Assembly: GCA_902470905.1 (NCBI GenBank)
Contig: CABRIC010000007.1
Span: 1-63,965, forward strand
Length of the DNA stretch: 63,965 nt
Source: an uncultured Collinsella sp.
GTDB taxonomy: Bacteria > Actinomycetota > Coriobacteriia > Coriobacteriales > Coriobacteriaceae
Direction of reading: 5' to 3'
Shown here: positions 7,664 through 15,105 of the stretch, in pieces
Layout of the letters: the number at the start of each line of letters is the position of its first letter
Numbering within the stretch: position 1 is the first letter of the stretch
Made by a program: the position numbers and the translations under genes
The notes under the pieces: generated by a model
The model's input: only the letters and a program-made list of their open reading frames with translations
Database searches by the model: none
What the model was told of the DNA's origin: nothing

Positions 7664-8953
7664 CTAGCAGATGCAGCCGTCGGCAAGCGTCTGCTTACCG
7701 CCGACGAACACATCGGTGGCACGGCCGGTGAGCGTGCGGCCGGCAAAACCGGAGTTCTCGGCGCGCGACTCGTAACCGTCCTCGCCAACCGTCCAGGTTG
7801 CGGAGGGGTCGAACACGGTCAGGTCGGCAACGGAGCCCGCCTTGACCTGAACCTGGTCGAGACCCAGGATCTCACGCGGCTTGATGGCCATGAGCTCGAC
7901 CATGCGGCCCATGCTCATCTTGCCCGTGTTGACCAGCTCGGTGAGTACGAGCGACAGCGAGGTCTCGAGGCCGATCATACCAAAGGGCGCAAGCTCGAAC
8001 TCACGGGCCTTCTCCCACGGGGTGTGCGGAGCGTGATCGGTAACGATCACGTCGACGGTACCGTCGATGACGCCCTGACGGATGGCCTCGGCGTCCTCGT
8101 CGGTGCGCAGCGGCGGATTGACCTTGAGCGAGGTGTTGTAGGTCTCGTCCAAGTCGTTCTCGGTCAGGAACATGTGGTGCGGGGTGGCCTCGCAGGTTAC
8201 CTGGACACCGGCGGCCTTACCGGCACGCACGAGCTCGAGGCCGTGAGCGGTGGAGATGTGCTGGATGTGCAGCTTGGCACCGGTCAGCTTGGCAATCTCG
8301 ATGTCGCGGGCGATCTGAAGCTCCTCGCCGGCGGCCGGCCAGCCCTCGAGGGCCAGACGGGTCGAGACCTTGCCCTCGTTGATCTGGCCATGGCCGACCA
8401 GATCCTCGTCCTGGCAGTGGCTCATAAAGACCTTGCCGAACATCTTGCCGTAGTCCATGCAGCGACGGAGCATGCCCGCGCCCTGCACGCCACGACCGTC
8501 GTCGGAGAAGGCGACGGCGCCGTGGGCGACCATATCGCCCATCTCGGACATGGCCTCGCCCTTAAGACCGCGGGTCATGGCGCCCGACGGATAGACGCGG
8601 CAGTGACCGACCTCGGCAGCGCGGGACTTAACGAACTCCACGACGGTGCCGTTATCGGTGACGGGATCGGTGTTCGGCATGGCGCACACGCCGGTGAAGC
8701 CGCCCTTGGCAGCGGCGCGGGTGCCACTCTCGATGTCCTCTTTGACCTCGTAGCCAGGCTCGCGAAGGTGAACGTGCATATCCACCAGGCCGGGGACGAG
8801 ATACTTGCCGGAAAGGTCGCGGACCTCGGCTCCCTCGGCGGCGAGGTTCTCACCGACCTCGGCGATCTTGTCACCGTCGATCAGGACGTCGACGACGCCG
8901 TCAAGCTCGACAGACGGATCGACGACGTGGGCATTCTTAAGAAGCAAGGCCAT
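7664..8953 (-). CDS. pyrC: Dihydroorotase
   Basis: Zinc amidohydrolase that cyclises carbamoyl-aspartate to dihydroorotate (type I, about 430 residues). It shows the metal-binding DMHVHLREPG motif, the later His residues in the MSHCQDEDL and HIQHIST regions, and the catalytic Asp in VIVTDHAPHT. Start MALLLKNAHVVDP has GGAGG 8 nt upstream; the longer open frame reads into pyrB in the wrong frame. It overlaps the 3' end of pyrB by 17 nt, so the two are translated in close coupling. Confidence 0.96.
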   Translation of the reverse strand: MALLLKNAHVVDPSVELDGVVDVLIDGDKIAEVGENLAAEGAEVRDLSGKYLVPGLVDMHVHLREPGYEVKEDIESGTRAAAKGGFTGVCAMPNTDPVTDNGTVVEFVKSRAAEVGHCRVYPSGAMTRGLKGEAMSEMGDMVAHGAVAFSDDGRGVQGAGMLRRCMDYGKMFGKVFMSHCQDEDLVGHGQINEGKVSTRLALEGWPAAGEELQIARDIEIAKLTGAKLHIQHISTAHGLELVRAGKAAGVQVTCEATPHHMFLTENDLDETYNTSLKVNPPLRTDEDAEAIRQGVIDGTVDVIVTDHAPHTPWEKAREFELAPFGMIGLETSLSLVLTELVNTGKMSMGRMVELMAIKPREILGLDQVQVKAGSVADLTVFDPSATWTVGEDGYESRAENSGFAGRTLTGRATDVFVGGKQTLADGCIC

Positions 8954-9881
8954 TATCGGCACCTCCAAGCAGCAGATACAGGATAGCCATACGCACGCAG
9001 ATGCCAGCGTAGACCTGCTCCAGGATGACGGAGCGTTGCGGGTGGTCGGCCATGTAGGAGTCGAACTCGACGCCGCGGTTGATGGGGCCCGGGTGGCAGA
9101 TGATCGCATCGGGCTTCATGAGCTTCTCGCGGTCCTTGGTCAGGCCGAAGAGCTTGTGGTACTCGCGAATGGTCGGGAACGGGGCACCCTCGAGGCGCTC
9201 CTGCTGCACGCGCAGCATGTAGACGACGTCCAGCTCGGGCAGGACAGAATCGAGATCGCTCGTCACGTGGTCGCAGCCCAGAACCTCGGGCGCCGGCGGC
9301 AGCAGCGTGCCGGGGGCGACGGCGTAGGTCTCGCAGCCCATGATCTTAAGGGCGGGAATCAGCGAGCCGCAGACACGGGAGTGTGAGATATCGCCGACGA
9401 CGGCGACCTTCAGACCGTGGAAGTCACCCTTATGCTCCCAGATGGTGTACAGGTCGAGAAGGGCCTGCGTGGGGTGGTTGTGCTTGCCGTCACCGGCGCA
9501 GATGACGCTCGCGGGCGAGTTCTGCGTGACGATGTAGGGAGCACCGGCGTGCTTATCGCGCACGACGATGCAGTCGATCTTATAGGCGTTGAGGGTCTCG
9601 ACGGTGTCGACGAGGCTCTCGCCCTTGACCGTAGAGGTCGAGGAGCCGCCAAAGTTAAGGCTATCGGCCGAAAGGCGCTTCTCGGCAAGCTCGAAGGAGC
9701 TGCGGGTGCGCGTCGAGGGCTCGTTGAACATGTTGACGATGGTCTTGCCCTTGAGCGTGGGGACCTTCTTGATCGCACGCTCGTTGACCTCGGAGAACGC
9801 CTTGGCGGTCTCGAGGATGAGCTTGATGTCCTCTTCGGAGTACTCGGTAATGTCGATCAGGTGCTTATGGTTGAACGCCAC
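8937..9881 (-). CDS. pyrB: Aspartate carbamoyltransferase catalytic subunit
   Basis: Condenses aspartate with carbamoyl phosphate, the committed step of pyrimidine synthesis. Conserved sites are the carbamoyl phosphate loop FNEPSTRTRSSFE, GDGKHNHPTQALLDLYTI and the aspartate loop. Start: GTG at 9881 (MAFNHKHLIDI) with GGGAGG 11 nt upstream fits the family N-terminus; GTG at 9893 touches the ribosome site itself. About 314 residues. No pyrI regulatory subunit is nearby, so regulation is probably by PyrR rather than by allostery. Confidence 0.95.
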   Translation of the reverse strand: MAFNHKHLIDITEYSEEDIKLILETAKAFSEVNERAIKKVPTLKGKTIVNMFNEPSTRTRSSFELAEKRLSADSLNFGGSSTSTVKGESLVDTVETLNAYKIDCIVVRDKHAGAPYIVTQNSPASVICAGDGKHNHPTQALLDLYTIWEHKGDFHGLKVAVVGDISHSRVCGSLIPALKIMGCETYAVAPGTLLPPAPEVLGCDHVTSDLDSVLPELDVVYMLRVQQERLEGAPFPTIREYHKLFGLTKDREKLMKPDAIICHPGPINRGVEFDSYMADHPQRSVILEQVYAGICVRMAILYLLLGGADNGLAS

Positions 9882-9885
9882 GGTA

Positions 9886-10470
9886 CTACTCACCTCCCAG
9901 CGGCGCAGAACCCACGTGGGAGCCCGGCGCGACGTCGTTGATCTCGACGGCGGTGTGGCCGTCGACTTCCTTCATATATAGATGCACGTTCTCCTCATGC
10001 GACGAGGGAACGTTCTTGCCGACAAAGTCCGGCGAGATGGGGAGCTCGCGGTGGCCGCGGTCAACGAGGACTGCCAACTCAATGCGGCTCGGACGGCCCA
10101 GGTCCATGACGGCGTCGAGAGCGGCGCGGATGGTACGGCCCGTATACAGGATGTCGTCCACCAGCACGACGCGCTTGCCGTCGACGCTAAAGGGAATGTT
10201 GGTGGCGTGGATCGCGGGAGCGAAATTGGTCGCATAGTCATCGCGGTAGAAGCTGATGTCGAGGCTGCCGAGCGGAACTTCGACGCCCTCAATCTCCTTG
10301 ATCTCCTCAGCGAGCTTCTTTGCCAGAAGGTCGCCGCGCGTGACGATGCCGACCAGAGCGAGGTCTTCACAGCCCTCGTTGCGCTCGAGAATCTCGTGCG
10401 CGATGCGGGTCATCGCTCGATTGACGGCGGTCTCGTCCATGATGACCGCCTTGGGGGAAGTCGTGCCCAT
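9886..10470 (-). CDS. pyrR: PyrR pyrimidine operon attenuator / UPRTase
   Basis: RNA-binding regulator of the phosphoribosyltransferase fold that senses UMP/UTP and usually also has uracil phosphoribosyltransferase activity. The PRPP-binding motif is VVLVDDILYTGRT (about residues 100-112), and the N-terminal MDETAVNRAMTRIAHEI is typical. 194 residues. It heads pyrR-pyrB-pyrC-pyrK-pyrD-pyrF, and its own leader carries an intrinsic terminator and a competing stem, the arrangement PyrR controls in other bacteria. AAGGAG lies upstream of the ATG. Confidence 0.95.
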   Translation of the reverse strand: MGTTSPKAVIMDETAVNRAMTRIAHEILERNEGCEDLALVGIVTRGDLLAKKLAEEIKEIEGVEVPLGSLDISFYRDDYATNFAPAIHATNIPFSVDGKRVVLVDDILYTGRTIRAALDAVMDLGRPSRIELAVLVDRGHRELPISPDFVGKNVPSSHEENVHLYMKEVDGHTAVEINDVAPGSHVGSAPLGGE

Positions 10471-10509
10471 CGATCTCCTTCCTCACATGTCTTGACTGCT
10501 GACACAGTC

Positions 10510-10550
10510 AAAAAAATAGATGCCCGACCGCTCAAAGCGGACCAGACACC
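10510..10550 (-). terminator. Leader terminator (attenuator) of the pyr operon
   Basis: On the minus strand a hairpin with a CCGCT-TTG-AGCGG tip extends outward through GGTGTCTG paired with GGGCATC (several G-U pairs). It is followed by TATTTTTTTG, 40 nt before the pyrR start. A terminator between a promoter and the first gene is the hallmark of attenuation. Confidence 0.8.
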
Positions 10551-10606
10551 CACAGGAAGGGCTGCTCATTGGCAGCTATGTAATTCCATGTGGGTATCTC
10601 GTACCC
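10546..10606 (-). promoter_or_regulatory. pyrR leader: Antiterminator and upstream hairpin of the pyr leader
   Basis: ACCCACA (minus, 10589-10595) can pair with TGTGGGT (10548-10554), which uses the 5' arm of the terminator. An earlier hairpin, GGGTA-CGAGA-TACCC (10592-10606), uses the same ACCC bases and would block the antiterminator. A third small stem, GCTGC/GCAGC, sits inside. The three exclusive folds match PyrR-type control. The upstream loop is only a loose match to the PyrR-binding consensus of Bacillus. Confidence 0.6.
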
Positions 10607-10624
10607 CTTTAATGGTCAAGGGAT

Positions 10625-10630
10625 AGTGTA
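10625..10630 (-). promoter_or_regulatory. Possible -10 element of the pyr operon
   Basis: TACACT on the minus strand, just upstream of the leader hairpins; the -35 region is poor. The remainder of the 451-nt gap 10471-10921 holds only the rpmB promoter and AT-rich sequence. Confidence 0.4.
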
Positions 10631-10858
10631 GCCAACCTCGAACTTAATTGCGAGCATAAATACAGAGCAATCCGTAAACGGAGCCCAATGCTCAATAAAC
10701 CTATATATATTTGTGGGACGAGCTTGAAAACGTACGCACGAGCTGGCATAATCCCCTCTGCTGCACGCAAATCGGATCTACGTCCAGGGCCGTGGCGTGA
10801 GCACTATCGCCAAAAGAGAAATATCTCTGTGTAGATTACGCACAGGGAGCTGCTTCTG

Positions 10859-10867
10859 TGCTATAGT
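10859..10867 (+). promoter_or_regulatory. Extended -10 promoter of rpmB
   Basis: TGCTATAGT, an extended -10 (TGnTATAGT), 55 nt before the rpmB start. No good -35 is seen. Confidence 0.55.
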
Positions 10868-10921
10868 TCAGGCTTGTTTGTTAACGCGACATGTTCGTTT
10901 GTCGCCCAAGGAGGGTCAGTT

Positions 10922-11110
10922 ATGTCCAAAGTTTGCGAAGTTTGCGGTAAGCACCCCGTTGCCGGTCGCTCCATCAGCCACTCTCACCGCGTCACCAACC
11001 GTAAGTTCCGCCCCAACATCCAGCGCGTCTACGTCGTCGTCGATGGTCACCGTCGCAAGATGAACGTTTGCTCCACCTGCCTCAAGTCCGGCAAGGTTGC
11101 GCGCTCCTAA
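10922..11110 (+). CDS. rpmB: Ribosomal protein bL28
   Basis: Large-subunit ribosomal protein of 62 residues. Two Cys pairs (CEVCGK near residue 4 and CSTCLKSGKV near the C-terminus) form the zinc-binding type of bL28. Start MSKVCEVCG is fixed by AAGGAGG just upstream. Single-gene unit with its own promoter and a strong terminator. The zinc form suggests that a zinc-free paralogue may exist elsewhere (inference). Confidence 0.96.
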   Translation: MSKVCEVCGKHPVAGRSISHSHRVTNRKFRPNIQRVYVVVDGHRRKMNVCSTCLKSGKVARS

Positions 11111-11179
11111 ATAAGGTCTTACCAACAAGTACCTCGGACTCTCCGGGCCAAAGACCTCGCGTTCACATAGAACTTACCA

Positions 11180-11213
11180 AAGGCGCCCTCCCCTACGGAG
11201 GGCGCCTTTTTGT
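11180..11213 (+). terminator. Terminator of rpmB
   Basis: Twelve-bp GC-rich stem around loop CCTAC, followed by TTTTTTG on the plus strand. Confidence 0.92.
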
Positions 11214-11214
11214 A

Positions 11215-11272
11215 CTCATTGGGGACAGACTTACATGAGTGAAAGCACTCATGTAAGTCTGTCCCCAATGAG
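11215..11272. repeat. Perfect palindrome, 27-nt arms with AAAG loop
   Basis: Arms 11215-11241 and 11246-11272 are exact inverted copies. Each carries GGGGACAGACTTACATGAG. There is no T-run, so it is not a standard terminator. The GGGGACAGACTTA type of sequence resembles short palindromic repeats linked with REP-associated tyrosine transposases (recalled from other gut genomes). It is the only copy in this window. Confidence 0.75.
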
Positions 11273-11303
11273 CGGGGCGATGCGCAGGGTAGATAGATTT
11301 AGT

Positions 11304-11333
11304 TGAAACGGTTCATTTGATTGAAGCGTTTTA
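11304..11333 (+). promoter_or_regulatory. Two LacI-type operator-like sites upstream of adhE
   Basis: TGAAACGGTTCA (11304-11315) and TGAAGCGTTTTA (11322-11333), 18 nt centre to centre, both resemble the TGAAACGTTTCA half-palindrome bound by many LacI/CcpA-family regulators. They lie 45-75 nt upstream of the likely adhE -10. Confidence 0.45.
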
Positions 11334-11376
11334 GTTTGTCTTTTACGGGAATCTGCCCGTTCACCGAATTATTTCT

Positions 11377-11385
11377 TGCTATCAT
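11377..11385 (+). promoter_or_regulatory. Extended -10 promoter of adhE
   Basis: TGCTATCAT, an extended -10, 41 nt before the start codon. No strong -35 (TTCACC is too close). Confidence 0.5.
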
Positions 11386-11425
11386 GCATCTTGTAGGGTA
11401 AATCTCCGATCGCAAGGAGACACAA

Positions 11426-14074
11426 ATGGTGAAAAAGTCACCGGAAAACACTACTCCCGCCATCGTGGACAACGTGGAGGCGCTTGAGGCCAAACTCAAA
11501 TCTATGCGTGAGGCCCAGGCTAAATTCGCTGAGTACACTCAGGAGCAGGTAGACAAGATCTTCTACGAGGCTGCTATGGCCGCCAACAAGGCTCGTATTC
11601 CTTTGGCCAAGCTCGCCATCGAGGAGACCGGCCGTGGCGTTCTCGAGGACAAGGTCATCAAGAACCACTACGCCGCTGAGTACATCTACAACGCTTACAA
11701 GAACACCAAGACCTGCGGTGTCATCGAGCGCGACGACGCTTACGGCATCACCAAGGTCGCCGAGCCGATCGGTATCGTTGGCGCTGTCATCCCGACCACC
11801 AACCCGACCTCCACGGCCATCTTCAAGACGCTCATCTGCCTGAAGACCCGTAACGCCATCATCATCTCCCCGCACCCGGCAGCCGCCAAGTGCACCATCG
11901 CCGCCGCCAAGCTCGTTCTCGACGCAGCTGTCAAGGCCGGTGCTCCTGAGGGCATCATCGGCTGGGTCGACAAGCCGTCCATCGAGCTGACCAACATGGT
12001 CATGCGCGACGTCGACATCATTCTCGCAACCGGAGGCCCGGGCATGGTCAAGGCTGCTTACTCCTCCGGTAAGCCCGCACTCGGCGTCGGCGCCGGCAAC
12101 ACCCCGGTCATCATCGACGATACCGCGGACATCAAGCTCGCCGTCAACTCCATCATCCACTCCAAGACCTTCGACAACGGCATGATCTGCGCTTCCGAGC
12201 AGTCCGTGACCGTCATCGACACCATCTATGACCAGGTCAAGGCCGAGTTCCAGAAGCGCGGCTGCTACTTCGTCAAGCAGGGTGCCGAGATGGAGGCCCT
12301 GCGTGCCGCCATGTTCAAGAACGGCGCTCTCGATCACCGCATCCCCGGCATGGCTGCCGCCAAGATCGCCGAGCTCGCCGGCATCGAGGTTCCCGCCAAG
12401 ACCAAGATCCTGATCGCCGAGGTCACCTCCACCGATCCCGAGAAGGAAGAGTTCTCCCACGAGAAGCTCTCCCCGGTCCTCGCTATGTATCACGCCAGTG
12501 ACTTCCAGGAGGCCGTTGACAAGGCAGAGCACCTCGTCCTCGCAGGTGGCCCGGGCCACACCGCCTCTCTCTACGTGCACCCGGCACAGAGCGAGAAGAT
12601 CGCTAAGTTCCAGCACGTCATGAAGGCCTGCCGCATCGTCATCAACACCCCGTCCTCGCACGGCGGCATCGGTGACCTCTACAACTTCGGCATGAAGCCG
12701 TCTCTAACCCTGGGCTGCGGCTCCTGGGGTGGCAACTCCGTCTCCGAGAACGTTGGGGTGAAGCACTTGATCAACGTCAAGACCGTGGCAGAGCGCCGCG
12801 AGAACATGCTGTGGTTCCGCGCACCCGAGAAGGTCTACTTCAAGAAGGGCTGCACGCCCGTCGCACTCGACGAGCTCGGCACCGTAATGGGCAAGAAGCG
12901 CGCCTTCATCGTTACCGACCAGTTCCTCTTCAAGAATGGCAACACGCGTGCCATCGAGGCCAAGCTCGATGAGATGGGCATCGCTCACGACTGCTTCTAC
13001 GACGTTGAGCCCGATCCCTCCCTGCAGTGCGCACGTCGCGGCGCCAAGCAGATGACGCTCTTCGAGCCGGATGTCATCATCGCCGTTGGCGGCGGTTCCG
13101 CAATGGACGCCGGCAAGATTATGTGGATGATGTACGAGCACCCCGAGGCGAACTTCGAGGACATGGCCATGGACTTCATGGACATCCGCAAGCGTATCTT
13201 CACCTTCCCCGAGATGGGCAAGAAGGCTTACTTCGTCGCCGTCCCGACCTCTTCGGGCACTGGCTCCGAGTGCACGCCGTTCGCCATCATCACCGACAAG
13301 GAGACCGGCATCAAGTGGCCGCTCGCCGACTACGCGCTGCTCCCCAACATGGCAATCGTCGACGCTGACAACTGCATGACCGCCCCGAAGGGCCTCACCG
13401 CAGCTTCCGGTATTGACGTCATGACCCACGCCATCGAGTCCTACGTCTCCATCATGGCTTCCGATTACACCAAGGGCCTCTCCGAGCGCGCCGCAAAGCT
13501 CGTCTTCGAGAACCTCCCGAGCTCCTTCACCAACGGTGCCAAGGATCCGCACGCTCGCGAGGAGATGCACAACGCATCCTGCATGGCCGGTATGGCATTC
13601 GGTAACGCCTTCCTGGGCCTCAACCACTCCATGGCCCACAAGCTCGGCGCTTTCCACCATCTGCCCCACGGCCTCGCAAACGCAGTCATCCTGACCCGCG
13701 TCATGCGTTACAACGCCGCCGAGGCTCCTGTCAAGATGGGAACCTTCTCTCAGTATCCTTACCCCAACGCGCTGCACAACTACGCCGAGATGGCTCGTTA
13801 CTGCGGCATCGACGGCAAGGACGACCGTGAGGTCTTCGAGAACTTCATCACCAAGCTCACCGAGCTCTGCGACTTCATCGGTGTCAAGCACACCATCGCT
13901 GAGTACGGCGTTGACGAGAAGTACTTCCTCGACACCCTCGACGAGATGACCGAGCAGGCATTCAACGACCAGTGCACCGGCGCTAACCCCCGTTACCCGC
14001 TGATGAGCGAGATCAAGGAGCTCTACCTTGACGCCTACTACGGCCGCGAGCCTCAGGACTACGCCGTCTGCTAG
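11426..14074 (+). CDS. adhE: Bifunctional acetaldehyde-CoA / alcohol dehydrogenase AdhE
   Basis: Reduces acetyl-CoA to acetaldehyde and then ethanol, regenerating NAD+ in fermentation, and forms filaments (spirosomes) in other bacteria. The N-terminal aldehyde dehydrogenase half (about 1-440) has the catalytic Cys in NGMICASEQ and the NAD-site GPGMVKAAYSSGKPALGVG. The C-terminal iron alcohol dehydrogenase half has GGGSAMDAGK and the metal ligands in GLNHSMAHKLGAFHHLPHG. 882 residues, full length. AAGGAG precedes the ATG. Codon use is more strongly C-biased than in neighbours, as expected of a highly expressed gene. Confidence 0.97.
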   Translation: MVKKSPENTTPAIVDNVEALEAKLKSMREAQAKFAEYTQEQVDKIFYEAAMAANKARIPLAKLAIEETGRGVLEDKVIKNHYAAEYIYNAYKNTKTCGVIERDDAYGITKVAEPIGIVGAVIPTTNPTSTAIFKTLICLKTRNAIIISPHPAAAKCTIAAAKLVLDAAVKAGAPEGIIGWVDKPSIELTNMVMRDVDIILATGGPGMVKAAYSSGKPALGVGAGNTPVIIDDTADIKLAVNSIIHSKTFDNGMICASEQSVTVIDTIYDQVKAEFQKRGCYFVKQGAEMEALRAAMFKNGALDHRIPGMAAAKIAELAGIEVPAKTKILIAEVTSTDPEKEEFSHEKLSPVLAMYHASDFQEAVDKAEHLVLAGGPGHTASLYVHPAQSEKIAKFQHVMKACRIVINTPSSHGGIGDLYNFGMKPSLTLGCGSWGGNSVSENVGVKHLINVKTVAERRENMLWFRAPEKVYFKKGCTPVALDELGTVMGKKRAFIVTDQFLFKNGNTRAIEAKLDEMGIAHDCFYDVEPDPSLQCARRGAKQMTLFEPDVIIAVGGGSAMDAGKIMWMMYEHPEANFEDMAMDFMDIRKRIFTFPEMGKKAYFVAVPTSSGTGSECTPFAIITDKETGIKWPLADYALLPNMAIVDADNCMTAPKGLTAASGIDVMTHAIESYVSIMASDYTKGLSERAAKLVFENLPSSFTNGAKDPHAREEMHNASCMAGMAFGNAFLGLNHSMAHKLGAFHHLPHGLANAVILTRVMRYNAAEAPVKMGTFSQYPYPNALHNYAEMARYCGIDGKDDREVFENFITKLTELCDFIGVKHTIAEYGVDEKYFLDTLDEMTEQAFNDQCTGANPRYPLMSEIKELYLDAYYGREPQDYAVC

Positions 14075-14091
14075 TTTTAGCACGGTTTTTA

Positions 14092-14130
14092 ACGGCGGGG
14101 GTGCACGGGTGTTTCACACACCCCCGCCGT
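14092..14130 (+). terminator. Strong hairpin after adhE
   Basis: Twelve-bp stem ACGGCGGGGGTG with CACCCCCGCCGT and a 15-nt loop, 17 nt past the adhE stop. There is no T-run after it, so it may be a leaky terminator or a 3' stabiliser within an adhE-phosphotransferase transcript. Confidence 0.55.
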
Positions 14131-14162
14131 CGCTTCTATCGCATCGTTGAAAGGATGCAACC

Positions 14163-14927
14163 ATGCTGCTACCCGATTCCAAGACCGAGCTCGTCCGCCG
14201 TGGCAACAAGGTCGTTTACGACCTGGGCGACAAGATCGTCAAGGTCTTTAACGAGACCAAGCCCGTCTCCGACGTGTTCAACGAGGCTTTGAATCTTGCC
14301 CGCATCAATGAGTGCGGCATCCGCAGCCCCAAGGCTCTCGAGGTTTCCCAGCTCGAGAACGCCAACGGCTGGGCGCTCGTGACCGAGAAGGTTCCGGGCA
14401 CTACCCTTGCCGAGAAGATGACTGCCGAGCCCCAGCGCTTTGGTGAGTACCTCGAGATGTTCGTCGACCTCCAGATCGAGATCCACGGCTACACCTCCCC
14501 GCTGCTCAACCGTCAGCGCGACAAGTACGCCCGCATGATCGACAGCCTTGATCAGCTCAATGCCACCACGCGCTACAACCTTCAGGAGCGTCTGGACGGC
14601 ATGACCAAGGAGTTCAAGGTCTGCCACGGCGACTTCAACCCCTCCAACGTCATCGTCGGCGACGACGGCCAGCTCTATGTGTGCGACTGGGCACACGCCA
14701 CCCAGGGCTCCCCTGCTGCCGACGTTGCCACCACCTACCTGCTCTTTGCCCTCAACAGCAAGGATCAGGCTGAGGCCTACCTGGAGCTCTACTGCGACCG
14801 CGCCGACATGCCCATGCAGGTCGTGCGTCAGTGGACGAGCATCGTCGCCGCTTCCGAGCTCGCTCGTAAGCGCAACGTGAACGATGAGTTCCTGAAGAAC
14901 TGGATCGACGTCGTCGATTATCAGTAA
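14163..14927 (+). CDS. Aminoglycoside phosphotransferase/choline kinase-like protein
   Basis: Small-molecule kinase fold of unknown substrate, 254 residues. It shows a reduced N-lobe with the ATP Lys region (DKIVKVFNE), ALVTEKVPGTTLAEKM, the Brenner catalytic motif CHGDFNPSNVIV (about 156-167) and the metal-binding Asp of YVCDWAHA (about 173-180). Annotation as an antibiotic kinase would go too far; related proteins are found beside many housekeeping genes. AAAGGATG precedes the ATG. It lies 88 nt after adhE and may be cotranscribed with it. Confidence 0.85.
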   Translation: MLLPDSKTELVRRGNKVVYDLGDKIVKVFNETKPVSDVFNEALNLARINECGIRSPKALEVSQLENANGWALVTEKVPGTTLAEKMTAEPQRFGEYLEMFVDLQIEIHGYTSPLLNRQRDKYARMIDSLDQLNATTRYNLQERLDGMTKEFKVCHGDFNPSNVIVGDDGQLYVCDWAHATQGSPAADVATTYLLFALNSKDQAEAYLELYCDRADMPMQVVRQWTSIVAASELARKRNVNDEFLKNWIDVVDYQ

Positions 14928-14959
14928 TATCTGAGCGATTTATTTCGCATCGGAGGCAC

Positions 14960-15004
14960 AAGGAAAACCCCGCAGCTCGCATGGGCTGTGGGGTTTTCCT
15001 TTTA
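14960..15004. terminator. Bidirectional terminator after the phosphotransferase gene
   Basis: Stem AGGAAAACCCC...GGGGTTTTCCT with an inner GC stem, flanked by A-rich and T-rich ends, so it can stop transcription from either side. Confidence 0.85.
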
Positions 15005-15024
15005 GATATCGAGGATGCTACAAG

Positions 15025-15075
15025 ATAAAAGGACGGCCACGCATCTCCCCAATCTGGAGAAATGCGGGGCCGTCC
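15025..15075 (-). terminator. Terminator after proS
   Basis: Minus-strand stem GGACGGCC (15068-15075) with GGCCGTCC (15031-15038), continued by CCGCATTTCTCC against GGAGATGCG, then TTTTATCTTG. It closes the pyrH-to-proS operon. Confidence 0.9.
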
Positions 15076-15105
15076 CGTATATCGAACTACAAGCGAAATC
15101 GTCGA

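Noticed and set aside
11287..11425. Rex operator before adhE
   Set aside because: No TTGTGA-N6-TCACAA-like sequence is present between the palindrome and the start codon.
14163..14927. Aminoglycoside resistance gene
   Set aside because: The kinase motifs are general to the fold; there is no close sign of a known resistance enzyme and its composition matches the neighbours.
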